Shown: positions 1 through 10,242 of the stretch, in pieces
Numbering within the stretch: the stretch's first letter is position 1
How the letters are laid out: the number at the start of each line of letters is the position of its first letter
Assembly (NCBI RefSeq): GCF_014356525.2
Contig: NC_052507.1
Coordinates: 56,653,621 to 56,717,620, forward strand
DNA length: 64,000 nucleotides
DNA from: Nilaparvata lugens
Taxonomy: Eukaryota > Arthropoda > Insecta > Hemiptera > Delphacidae
Reading direction: 5' to 3'
The notes under the pieces: generated by a model
The model's database searches: none
Seen by the model: the letters and a program-made list of their open reading frames with translations, nothing else
Told to the model about the DNA's origin: nothing
Position numbers and translations under genes: made by a program

Positions 1-102
1 TCTATAACTTTGCTGTATTGTAAGCTATTGTATATAAGTGTATAAGCCAGTATATATTGTAATCTACATAAATAAAGTACTCAATCAATCAATCAATCAA
101 TC
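1..102 (+). mobile_element. 3' tail of an AATC-tailed LINE (copy 1, cut by window start)
   Basis: About 80 bases of 3' untranslated sequence followed by (AATC)n. The same sequence recurs at 46543-46646, downstream of recognisable reverse-transcriptase coding remnants, and inverted at 30309-30396. The AATC repeat is the terminal tail of the element. This copy starts before the window, so its coding part is not visible. Confidence 0.8.
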
Positions 103-945
103 TCGTACATGAATGAGAAGATTTCTAATCTAATCCAATCTCTTTCCTCTCTCTATTTCTCCGTGAACCTATTCTTTTATTTGAAACTTTTCTCTTCCTT
201 CTTCGCATTTTCCCATCCATATTGATAGATTCTCTCTTTTCCCTCTCTCATTCTAATGTACATTTCGTCTTGTTCAAATCAGTCTGCATACCCTATTCCA
301 GGATATAAATAATCAGGTCCGTACATCACGGAATGATTCTTAAATAATTATTGTCCAATTCAAGGACAATTTTTGATATTTCTAATATATTCAAGCTACA
401 TTTGTGTGATATGAGAACTTCCAATATATGTAAAATATATGTAATCGATGATTATTACTCATCACAAATAGATAATAGTTTATGCAATAGTGAGACATTT
501 GAAATTTTCAAATGCAAACTTTGAAAATAAGCGTAAAAATCAGAATTGGATTATAACAGAATAGCTCTCAATGTTTCATACTATTATAAAAAATATTATG
601 GAAATGATAATATGTACGTGGGTCATTTTTGCCGATGAAAAGTTGAGGGCGTTTTATAGAGGAATCGATATTTGAGTGAGATGAGTGAGCTCCAACTCCA
701 GATATACTCATCTTTATTCAACAAACTACTACTCTACACTAACGTTGTTCATCTCTCTGAATATTCAACAAACTAGAACTAGTCAATTTGTAGCAGGGTT
801 CCAAGATAACTTGAGTTTTCAAATGTTACAACCTTATTTTTGGGTATTAACTTTTTTACAGATCAACTGCGTGTTGTTCTCACGTTTAGTGTTTCAGAAT
901 TAGTTTTTTTGTCTTTATTGACCACTTAGGATCACTTAAGTCAAT
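103..945. other. AT-rich DNA without a supported feature
   Basis: No convincing coding segment, RNA gene or repeat boundary. It contains a short pyrimidine-rich stretch near 130-260 and otherwise AT-rich unique-looking sequence. Confidence 0.6.
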
Positions 946-1905
946 CAACTACAAACGTCCTTGGTTCTGAAGCTGTCTGGCTTTTCGATCAGCCCAATAT
1001 TTCTCCATTCTCTCGGATCGTTGTCGTCTTTCTGCATCAGTGATTACAATCTCCCTGTGCATTTTTGGCAAACTGAATACGTGCGTTTTAATTAAAAGGT
1101 TCATTTTCACTTTATCAATGGCATCCTCAACTTCCAAGCCTATTTATTGAAGATCCTGTTTTAGTTCATCAACATACTTGCCACATTTTCTCTTTTATAA
1201 ATTACGCATTACAAGCTGTTTCAGAACTCGATTCTCAGGCATTCGCAGAACATGGAAAAAATGAGAAATTCTTTGTTTATCCATTATACTGAGGATGGGC
1301 TCTACTTCCTTATAGACTGTCTTATTGGTTGCAATTCTCCAGACTCCATTCTTTTGTTAGATTTTATTCATGATGGTTCATTTCTGATTTGAAAGAGAAT
1401 TTCACATACATAAAGTTCTTCTGGACGGACTACACTATCATAAAAGCGAATTTTTGATTTTATGGAGAGACATTCTTTATTGTAAATATTTCAAGTCAAA
1501 TGTTGGGCTCTTTTCATTTTCATTATTCGGTTCTGCCATGTTCGGTTCTCTTTCAATCTGCAGTGAATAATTTCTCCAAAGTACTTGAAATGATCAACCA
1601 CTGTTAATTCTTTATTATTAATTTTGACCTTGTTCACACAGAGAGGATCTATTGCCATAATTTCAGTTTTCTCATACAATATGTTCAAACCAATCTTCTG
1701 TGAAATTCGTTCAAGACTCTCAATCGGTGATCTAACTACTCTCATATACACCAACAATACGACCAGATCATCTGCAAATCCTAGTATATTGCACTTTATT
1801 GCGTCTTGACCTACCCCTATATTAGTACTCACTGGGTTTTCTACTTGCCAAATATTTATTATATAGTCCAGTGCAATATTGGATAGAAGTGGAGGAAGCC
1901 ACTAA
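946..1905 (-). pseudogene. Decayed non-LTR retrotransposon reverse transcriptase, C-terminal half
   Basis: On the minus strand the translation reads LSNIALDYIINIW, then a GFADDLVVL box, which corresponds to the catalytic YADD/FADD motif of reverse transcriptases. Thumb-like sequence follows, with KYFGEIIHCRLKENRTWQNRI. After several stops and frameshifts the same strand gives DAIDKVKMNLLI and a basic tail with ERRQRSERMEKYWADRKARQ ending at about 949. That tail is typical of arthropod endonuclease/reverse-transcriptase LINE polyproteins. The fragment lacks the endonuclease and the first RT motifs. At least three disruptions, at about 1490, 1350 and 1140, make it inactive. The 3' side ends in AATAAAGACAAAAAAAC. 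The clade (RTE-, I- or R1-like) cannot be fixed from the sequence alone. Confidence 0.8.
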
Positions 1906-2148
1906 TAAGAATCAGTTTTATTATAGAAAGATTATCACTTCTTGGTTGTACAAAGTGAGATGATTCATATACCGTATATTCAATCTTTCTAGATCAATCA
2001 ATCTTATCAATCTACCGCTACTCTCTGCTAGAAAATCGAAAATATTGTTGCGGGTTTCTATTCTACATCAATGAAACACTTGAGGCGATTTATACTGATC
2101 AGTATACTACCTAATAAATTTCACAGAATTACCACAAGCGTACATCAA

Positions 2149-2151
2149 CTA

Positions 2152-2228
<77 letters not shown>

Positions 2229-2242
2229 TAATAATAATAATA
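2149..2242. repeat. (TAA)n microsatellite, left flank of R4/Dong-like element
   Basis: A near-pure run of TAA triplets, about 30 units. It directly abuts the 5' truncated end of the R4/Dong-like element. A second TAA array lies at its 3' end. Confidence 0.95.
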
Positions 2243-2259
2243 AGAGGCTGTGTATTGGG

Positions 2260-3402
2260 GTGGAGTGGATCAATTTCAGCCAGAGTATCAAAATGAAATT
2301 AGGATTGGAGAAGTGTGCAGTACTGCATGTGAAGAAAGGTAAAGTAGTAAATACAGCAGAAGGGATGTTGACACTGGAAAATGAAATAGGGCAGTTGCAA
2401 ATAGGACAGACATATAAATACTTGGGACTCCACCAGCATTTGAAAATCTCCCGTGTTGAAGTGTTCAGCCGCTTGGAAATTGAATTTAAGAGAAGACTAA
2501 GTAAAGTCATGAAATCTAAATTGCCTTCAAAGCATCTGATTAAGGCAATAAATTCTTGGGTTATTCCATCTCTGACCTACAGTTTTGGTGTTCTGAAGTG
2601 GTCTGACACTCGTCTGGAACAAATGGACAGGCTTGTGAGGACTCAAATGACGAAAAACAGGGTGCATCACCCAAGATCATCGATGAGTCGTCTATATATG
2701 CCAAGGAAGCTGGGTGGCAGGGGCTTGTCCAGGGTTTCAGATCTGTGTGCAAAACAAGAGAAAAGACTAAGAGAGTATTTCACTTCTGCTAACACAAATC
2801 TCCTCAGGGAAGTGTGCCGACTGGATGAAAATTATACTGCACTTAACCTGAGGAATCCTAATGGTCGAGAGCCCTTGACAGTGCATGATTACAAGGCAGA
2901 ATGGCAACAGAGGGAACTGCATGGGCGCTACTGTAAGCATCTGAACTCTGATCATAATAATCATGACCTTTCAAGCAGGTGGCTGACAGATGGAAGTCTT
3001 TTCCCAGAAACAGAAGGCTTTATAATTGCTATGCAGGATCAGGTTGTCGCTACCAATGCCTATAGAAGACATATCATCAGAGATCTGAGCATAAGTGATA
3101 AATGCAGGCTTTGTAACGCTGCAGTAGAAAGTATTCAGCACATAGTTTCAGGCTGCTCAATATTGGCACCAAAAGAGTATTTGAGGCGACATAATAATGT
3201 TGCAAAGATAGTGCACCTGAAATTGCAGCAGGAATTTGACTTCTTTGAAGAAATGCCCCCATACTATTCTTACTCTCCTCCTGCATTTATTGAGAGAAAC
3301 CAGATTAAGATCTATTGGGATGTTCAAATGATCACTGACAGGCAAGTCATTCATAACAAGCCTGACATCCTAATGTTGAACATGAATCAAAAGAAGCCTT
3401 GA
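2260..3402 (+). pseudogene. RT thumb, zinc knuckle and start of restriction-like endonuclease
   Basis: A 380-residue open frame. Residues 1-60 match the end of an RT domain (LGLEKCAVLHVKKGK, then YKYLGL). A basic thumb/linker follows, with AINSWVIPSLTYSFGVLKWS and RMSRLYMPRKLGGRGL-type sequence. The zinc knuckle CRLC-N8-H-N4-C (C-X2-C-X8-H-X4-C) lies near residues 287-304 and is followed by APKEYLRRHNNVAKIVH, a signature of the R2/R4-type linker. Near the C-terminus the PD of the endonuclease active site is seen in HNKPDILML. The frame stops at 3400-3402, just before the next catalytic residues, because of a frameshift. The start is arbitrary, since the element is 5' truncated just upstream. 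The ATG at 2260 is simply the first in frame. Confidence 0.8.
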
Positions 3403-3683
3403 TAATTGATGTAGCCATACCAGCAGATGAAAATTGTCAAAGAACAAGAGGTGAGAAATTGAGGAAGTATCAAGAGCTAGCATTTGAGCTCAAAGATATG
3501 TATGGGCTCAATAATGTTAGAATAATCCCAATTGTAATATCTGTGAATGGTCTGGTTCTTAATTCAACAGTGGAGAGCTGTAAGGCTATTGATGTCTCAG
3601 AAACTCTGGTAGGGAAAATGCAGAAGTCTGTTCTGCTTGATACAGCTCGCATAGTACGCCAAACGCTCCAACATATTTGGTAA
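3384..3683 (+). pseudogene. Restriction-like endonuclease C-terminus of the R4/Dong-like element (shifted frame)
   Basis: This frame continues the preceding one after a one-base shift. It reads SKEALIIDVAIPADENCQ, then RKYQELAFELKDMYGLNNVRIIPIVIS, ending at TLQHIW. The D of IIDVAIP is the second acidic residue of the PD-(D/E)XK fold, and the following K-x-x-K-Y motif is typical of this endonuclease family. There is no recognisable slippery heptamer at the junction (3384-3400), so I read the shift as an inactivating mutation and not programmed frameshifting. Confidence 0.8.
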
Positions 3684-3773
3684 AATACTCCATCAATAAT
3701 AGAAAATAATGCCAAGAGGTTGCATAAATTTTGCCCCTCTTCGCATAAGCTATCCGCAACTGCGTGAAAAAGA

Positions 3774-3950
<177 letters not shown>

Positions 3951-4105
3951 TCGTGTAACCTGGCTGGCTCAGGTCTGGTTTCAGAGTTTTCAGGTCGCAA
4001 CTGATCAATATCAGGGCCTCTGACATGACCTAACGACTGCTTTTTAGGCAGCCGGGACCGACGGCTTAACGTGTCCATCCGAAACACGGGAGTGGCCCGA
4101 GATAA
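3951..4105 (-). mobile_element. SINE-like conserved domain, copy A
   Basis: The minus strand reads CGGATGGACACGTTAAG, then GTCGGTCCCGGCTG, then CAGTCGTTAGGTCATG, and ends in a CCAGGTTACACGA-type terminus followed by ATT repeats. Related copies lie at 34743-34846 and 59943-60055. The core CACGTTAA..GTCGGTCCCGGCTG is also present in the tRNA-derived SINE at 7493-7756. No tRNA-like promoter is seen upstream of this copy, so it is either a 5'-truncated SINE or the 3' end of the partner LINE. Confidence 0.6.
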
Positions 4106-4269
4106 ATATTTTAACTAATATAATAACTGTATAGGAATAACTGTCACCAAGAACAATAACTGTATAAACAACTACAAGAATCTATTATCACTTTATCACG
4201 TCTCTGTCTTTATAAGAAGCAGTGAACACTTCATTTTAGTTTCTCAACTCACTCCGAAAACATGCTTCA

Positions 4270-4505
4270 TTTATATAGGGTCAGCAGAACAATCTAGAAA
4301 GGTGGAGAATACATCCGGCCTATCACAGAAGAACTCTCAAGAAGGGTCTGGAGGTGTGTCTAAACGTCCGACCAATCGCAGTGCATGGAAAGCGCCAGAA
4401 GGTTCGAGAACGCGCTTGCCATTGTTCGATGGTTCCCTGCACCAAAACCGGAACACACTGGAAGCCTCCTGCCTTCTCTGTGTTGATTACCAGAAGATTC
4501 CAGAA
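4270..4505 (-). promoter_or_regulatory. Heat-shock-type promoter remnant: two perfect HSEs and a TATA box
   Basis: Two perfect three-unit heat-shock elements of form GAAnnTTCnnGAA occur at 4398-4410 and 4493-4505. On the minus strand, TATATAAATG at about 4270-4280 lies roughly 120 bases downstream of the nearer element, followed by a purine-rich leader. This arrangement resembles hsp70-class promoters. No open frame follows within the next 250 minus-strand bases, which run into the SINE-like domain and the TAA array. It is either an orphaned promoter fragment or a stress-responsive part of a transposon. HSEs are partly symmetric, so the strand is inferred from the TATA box only. Confidence 0.4.
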
Positions 4506-4551
4506 ACCCCTCGCCACAGCCATCCCACTAAAGGCCTCATTCATAACAACA

Positions 4552-5218
4552 CTAGTAGTTCTGTGAACAGTAGACCTCGCGCTCAGTGAGTTACATTGAC
4601 CTGTTGTTATGTTTTCTCAAAAATTGATAAATAACTTATCAATTAAAAATGTCTAGAAAAATCCTAAATAAACATAGAGCTTTCTGTCCTATATCGTTCC
4701 GTGACGTGTCGTCCCGGAATGTGAGTGTGAGCACTGTTATCACTATCAGGTCTGGCTGCAACTGTCTACAACGTTGATGGAAAGATACAATTTTCAAGAT
4801 TTTCGAGGTTTTTGAACGGGTAGTATTATAGTCAACTGTCTACTAACATCAATGGAAAGATACATTTTCAAGATGTTCTATGTTTTTGAACAGGTAGTAT
4901 TATAGTCCACTAGACAGCTGATTTATAATGAATAATTCTATAGTATAATTTTTACGGTATTATTGGCGTATGAAGGAGGCTCCTTTTCCCTTTCATATTA
5001 TCCTTGAAATGAAAAATTTCCAAAAACCTTGTATATTCGTTGACGTGCAATTAAAAAAGGAACATACCTGTAAAATTTCATGAAAATATATTACCGCGTT
5101 TCGCCGTAAATGCGCAACATAAAAACATATAAACATTTGAACCTTCAAACATTTAAACATTAAGAAAAATGCCAAACCGTCGACTTGAATCTTAGACCTC
5201 ACTTCGCTCGGTCAATTA
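4552..5218 (-). mobile_element. Family A repeat, copy 1 (Helitron-like, non-autonomous)
   Basis: Read on the minus strand, it begins TAATTGACCGAGCGAAGTGA and ends TGTTCACAGAACTACTAG before T. Both ends carry a related direct motif GAGCGnnnGAGGTCTA or GAGCGCGAGGTCTA. The first 300 bases match 50083-50170 plus 50815-51010, and more distantly 23523-23830. The centre (4600-4920) is private to this copy and includes a duplicated 74-bp unit. The CTAG|T end resembles Helitron termini, but no strong terminal hairpin is visible, so the class is tentative. Confidence 0.6.
4760..4908. repeat. Two tandem ~74-bp units inside family A copy 1
   Basis: The units share ACTGTCTAC, ATGGAAAGATACA, TTTTCAAGAT, TTTTTGAAC and GGTAGTATTATAGTC in the same order. 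They differ at several positions and are not present in the other family A copies. Confidence 0.7.
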
Positions 5219-7018
5219 TTTAACACTGGTTTGTAACAGCTGTCGAACGTTCAACACTGGTTTGCAGCTGATATTTTCATAATAAATTGAAGATTTATGA
5301 AAGATTTACAGACGTTGGACTTAGCCTCTAAAATCACAAAAGGCCTTCGACTGCTTCCTCGTCACAAACCCTCGACCGATTCAGAATCCCTTCTTTCTAC
5401 CTTGATTCCTGCCTCACTCTCCTTTTATCCTTCCTCTCCTTTTTCTCCTACTCCGACTCCTTTGTCTACTTTCTCTCACTCTTCCACATCTCCTTATCCC
5501 TCTTCGACTCATTCTTCTGATGTAAGATGTTCTCAAGTAATTCCTCAATAGTCAGTATTGTTCACTTGGCTATATACACACTGGAGTACCCACACAAGAC
5601 GGCTTCAAGAAAGTCTTGTCTTTCTAGAAAAATGTTTCTTAAAGAGGAGGAATTCCTTCTATCATCCACTTACTTCAACTACTATCATCCCTTCCTCTAG
5701 AATTCTTCCACCTCTGAAAAATCCTTGTCAAAAGTCTTTGAAGCGGTCAACTGTGGAAAGACAGACGAATACCAAAGTACGGTTCCTTTCCTTCCTCCAA
5801 TGACTTTGAAAATACAAGATATATCACTCCAACCATAGATGCCTCTTTGAAACACTCGTTGACCTATAATGCCGATGATAGAACGCTTCACTCTCGATCC
5901 TCTATAGCTTTAAAATCTTTCACATTCACAGTTTATGAAGTTTTTGTGCAATCATTGGAAAAATTATTATTATTATGTTGACATAACCTATATTTGGACG
6001 ATTTTTCGAAATTGAGTAGATAGATAGGTAGATAGATTGATGACTTTTATTTACACTTTACAATAAAAGTGATGTTGGCGAAGTTGAGGCAAGAAGAGCC
6101 CCCTCTTCCACTTGACAAACTAGAAGAGAGTAGTTAAAGTGATACCACAGGCCTAATAGATAACAAGGTGAATAATTTGTTCGATCGCTACATTCTTTGT
6201 AACTAGACCACGTGGCATCGATTATTACTAACCTATATATATATATCATGAAAGTCAGTAAAACTCGATAATTATTTAAGTGAAGAATCCTTTTCATTCC
6301 ATTTAATGGACATTTATCGTGGAAAAAATTGAGAGTTTCATTTCATCTCGATTTATAAATACGGATATCTTCCATGGATTCACTTTTACAGCAATTTTTA
6401 TTATTATAATCTGATAGGATCTCCATCATCTTTGCTTCAATCAGCTTATTACCATATTATAGCTCACACTGACTGGAAGGAATCCATAGCTAGTGAATTC
6501 CAACTCAATCATCCTTTGTGAATTTGATTCTCTCAATTTGATAATTACCTATTATGTAAATACGAGTTCCTTTACAACTCGCATCTCCTCTACGGTTTGA
6601 AACGTTCTCTATTTGTACAGTTGAAGGGGATTGCGTATAGGAACGTGTGCCCCAACATTAATAGATAACATCAAAGTCATATTGCACGCTTATTAGCATT
6701 ACATCAGTGCAACCAACCACCAAAACTTTGACATTCATCAACATTTAAGTGTAGCCAACATCGGTTTCACAACATGTGCCGGCTGTTGTTGCGGTATGTT
6801 TGAGAGACACAACATGATGCTGCGAGGGGTCTGTGTTGCGTTGTCTGTTTATTCGAGGTGCGTTCTGTTTTTGTTTTGTGGTGGCGGGGTGGGGAGGGAG
6901 TGGTTGTTTATTTGGAAGGGGGATGAGGGAAGTTTGTAAGGTCATGTGAGTGTTAGACAACCTTTGGTGAAGTCGGTTGCTGGTGTACCGCCTGGGAAAT
7001 TACTGTAACTGTCGACTG
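5219..7018. other. Non-coding stretch without supported features
   Basis: Mixed AT-rich sequence. It includes a short direct repeat AACACTGGTTTG at about 5224 and 5253, a serine-rich pyrimidine stretch at 5390-5520 and a short TA run near 6234. Open frames here are short and compositionally trivial. No exon can be supported. Confidence 0.5.
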
Positions 7019-7400
7019 TCACAAGGGAGTGAGAGGAAAAGTCAGAGAGATGGTGTGAGAGTGAAAAAGAGGGAAACGGAAATTGAGTAAGAGATACAGA
7101 GGAAGAGTGAGGGAGTGATAGAGGAAGAGTGTAGTAAGGGGCAAGGATGAGAACAAGAGTGAAAGGTGTTGGAGAATGAGGAAGACTAGCAATGATAGTG
7201 AAGATGATGAATGGGGGAATACGGATTTATACATAGAATACGGACTCTATAGATAGAATGGGGAAATTCTATAGAAATAGAAGAATACTTTCAATGGGAT
7301 AGGAAGAAAGATAGGGAAGAGTGAATTGCCAGATGAAGGAGAATACTATAAGAGTAGTGAAAGATGGAAGAGAAGAATTCAATGATATTGTTCCCTACTT
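7019..7400. repeat. Purine-rich tract
   Basis: The plus strand is strongly enriched in G and A (GAGAGTGAAAAAGAGGG-type sequence) for nearly 400 bases. Open frames on the complementary strand (L/S/F/P-rich) are artefacts of this bias. Confidence 0.7.
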
Positions 7401-7492
7401 GATGATTATTGGTGATCATCACTACACTTGTCAGTAGTTAGCCAATGTAAGGAGAATCAAAAAATGATAACGGGTGAATTGTAAGAAAAATA

Positions 7493-7756
7493 AATTTTTC
7501 TTCAAATGGAGTGATCAGTGGTCTAGTGGATAGAGTGCCTGCGTAGCAGCATAGAGATCCCGGGTTCAAACCCTCTCAATACCAAAAGTTTTTTAACCAG
7601 ATCACTCCCTTGTTATCGGATGGGCACGTTAAATTGTCGGTCCCGGCTGAAGTATGACAGTCGTAAGGCCCATTGACGGCGTAAATGATATATTCAGGCG
7701 GTGGGACCTTCCCGCAAGGGACTCCCCACCAATAAAAGCCATACGAATTTACTTTT
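7493..7756 (+). mobile_element. tRNA-derived SINE with perfect 14-bp target duplication
   Basis: The head carries an RNA polymerase III A box (TGGTCTAGTGG, 7520-7530) and B box (GGTTCAAACC, 7563-7572) at tRNA-like spacing. The body holds CACGTTAAATTGTCGGTCCC and a GC-rich hairpin region GGTGGGACCTTCCCGC. The whole is flanked by a perfect direct repeat TTGTAAGAAAAATA at 7479-7492 and 7757-7770. The intact duplication marks a recent insertion by LINE machinery. The body shares its conserved core with the tRNA-less repeats at 3951, 34743 and 59943. Confidence 0.9.
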
Positions 7757-7929
7757 TTGTAAGAAAAATAGTTGAAGGGCTGTAAGTTTCAATAGTATTA
7801 TACTAATACAGTAGAAGAAGAAGATACCTATCAATTTTGTCCAGCTATTGATATTCTCTTTGGTTCTAATTATAAAAAATATTTCAATGATTATTTTCTT
7901 CTGATTATACAAAATATGAAACTTAACAC

Positions 7930-8079
7930 TTAATATTCAAAGTCATGTACGTATAACTTGTGTCCCAGATCTTGGTTATCATAGAGCAGGTAACGCTTAC
8001 AATCATCTAACCTCATGATTTGTGCGAGATATCGTTTCAAATAATCGACAATCACATTCCGATATCTCGATGCTGGTGC
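7930..8079 (-). CDS. Candidate 3'-terminal coding exon, unknown protein
   Basis: On the minus strand a splice-acceptor-like TCTTCTTCTTCCAG precedes an open segment starting at GCA in phase 0. It encodes 49 residues and ends at TAA (7930-7932). It begins APASRYRNVIVDYLKRYLAQ and ends LGHKLYVHDFEY. The composition is protein-like (Y, R, D, K and L well mixed), unlike the simple-sequence frames around it. No clear AATAAA follows closely, and a SINE lies just downstream. I do not recognise the family. Upstream exons would lie at higher coordinates and were not identified; the next kilobase is a pyrimidine-rich tract. It could also be a chance open frame. Confidence 0.4.
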   Translation of the reverse strand, partial: APASRYRNVIVDYLKRYLAQIMRLDDCKRYLLYDNQDLGHKLYVHDFEY

Positions 8080-8194
8080 CTGGAAGAAGAAGACGATTTT
8101 GGCTAGGAATTTGAGTGAATGGAAGATTTACGGTGGCTTTCAGGATGAGACTAGCACTAGCCTAGCTGTATGCTGATCGTTCCATAGAATTGGC

Positions 8195-8945
8195 ATGCAC
8201 AAAGCTCGTTTAATCTTATTCTCCTCCTCGGGTTTCTTCTTCTCCATCCTCTTATTTTTCTTCATCCTCATCATACAGTTCCTCTTATTCGTCTTTTTCT
8301 TCTCCTTCTTCCTCTTTTTTTCTTCATCTTCATCATACATTTCCTCTTATTCGTCTTTTTCTTTCCCTCTTATTTGGATCCCTCCAATTTCCCTCCAATT
8401 TCTCTCTCCCGACTTTTTCTATTCATCTCCTTATTCCTCTTCTCCCCAATATCAATAATTTTTCATGTATGTATCCATCCCAGTCTTCACCAGATTCCTC
8501 TTTCCTTTCCTTAAACTTTCTCCAATTATCTTCCCATCTCCTCTTCTCCATTTTCGTCTTCCTACTTTCCCCTTATTCTTGTTCTTCACGTCATTCCCTC
8601 CCTTCCCCTCCTCACTCACTACTCACTTCAAAGCAACAGCTGCCAGCTGTCATGAAAACCTAGCACACCCTTCCAACTTGGAATTGTCAATCCAATTGTC
8701 GTGTTCAATTGATTCTTTCTGCAGCTCTGTGCGACTCGTACTACATTTCCTTCTCCCACAATATCCACTATCTTCCTCCTCATTCTGACCTCAATATCAT
8801 CCTCCTTCTCATCCTTATTCCCATTATCCACTTTACCCTCCACCTCATCCTCCTCACTATTCAAACTTCCTCTCATCTTTCCCCCCATCAAGTTCCCAAC
8901 TTTCACTTTGGTTCTGATCTAGTATGTTACAAAGGTTTCCTTTAG
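8195..8945. repeat. Pyrimidine-rich tract
   Basis: The plus strand is dominated by TTCTTC, CCTC and TCC motifs for about 700 bases. All open frames here are F/S/L/P-rich products of the bias. One balanced interval at about 8630-8720 contains CAGCTGCCAGCTG but no supported feature. Confidence 0.7.
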
Positions 8946-10147
8946 TGCATCTATCGGTTTCTTCAGTATCAGAACCCTACATTTATTGGCTCCTCCAGTA
9001 CCTCCAGTACATCTGTAACACATTTTCCTTAATATCTTTTGAAATCATGTCACCACCAAGTTCCCCTTCAACTTTGTGTATCTTTCCCATTTTTTTCATA
9101 GCAGTCTACATTTCATGTGTGCAATATCTATCATGTACCTTATACGAAAAAGGAAATTCAGTTAAGACTCTTGGTCTGCAGTATGCATTATGTTCAATCA
9201 AGATTCCGAGATATTCGCTACTAGAAAATACACTCGAAACTTTTAGATCCAACAATCTATCAAATTGAATATTTTTATTTTATTTATTAATTTTTTGTAT
9301 AAAATACTATAATCATGATGCAATAATGACATTGGAGGAAAAACTAGGCTGAGCCTGTACTATTTCTCTCCAAAAATTTTGATAAAATGTTAATGTTGTC
9401 CAAAAGATAAAGTTATGCTATCACACACTGCTTCACACGTCCAGGAATGATGATAAAAAATTGGAAATTTTGAAGGTTGATTTTATACTCTAAATGAATC
9501 ACAGAATAGTTCTAACTGAAGTTCATTATTGTCTCTCGTATCAGATAACATGAGGCTCGAAACATTAATCCATCTCGTTCCCCAATCAAGTCATTACGTC
9601 GTGAGAAATGCGATGGGATATCACATATTGAGTCAATAACTAATTTCTTGAGTCATTCTAGAGGGAATCCTTCCCATTAATTATTACTGAACTTACTGCT
9701 ATCAATCCTTGATTCCAATAATTGAAGTTCATTTCTCCCTTCGGAAAATAAATAATGAGGCATTGAAAATTCATATAAGCTCCAACATGTATTGATTGAA
9801 ATGCTTATAATATCCTCAATTTGAATTTCAGTCTATGCATTCTGTTGGAAAATGAGTGAGAAACTCAAATTTGAACAATCCAAGACGCTCTCAGAAACCA
9901 AGGCACTGATAACTCGCCCTTTGTCATTTCATTATTCGAAGCGAACCTCAAACAAGAAGAATATATTTTCAACAATGACATCATTGTCGTTGCACGCATG
10001 CGAGAGTATGCAAGCTTTGGAAGTTTTCTGGCCAACTTTTCAGCTTGAACAAACTGTATTAAAACTCCGCTATTTGCGTCGCAAAGTTCGCCCCATTTGA
10101 ATGTTAATCAAGTTGAATGTCATACGCCGAGGGAGCTGGTAGAAGTA

Positions 10148-10242
10148 GTATTATATGTGCTACGAATCGTATTCTATATAAGCTAGAAGTCGTATTATAT
10201 TCGCTAGGAATCGTGCTAACCTCCGCAAGAATTCGTAGGTTA
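10148..10242. repeat. Diverged ~22-bp minisatellite
   Basis: About four units, each starting GTATT, GTGCT or GTAGG and ending GAATC, GAAGTC or GAATTC, at 21-23 base spacing. Confidence 0.6.

Noticed and set aside
3384..3402. Programmed ribosomal frameshift in the R4/Dong-like element
   Set aside because: No slippery heptamer or downstream pseudoknot is visible. A single-base deletion in a truncated element explains it better.
4302..4589. Short open frames across the heat-shock-like region as an hsp gene
   Set aside because: The translations have no Hsp70, Hsp90 or small-Hsp motifs. Only the regulatory elements are supported.
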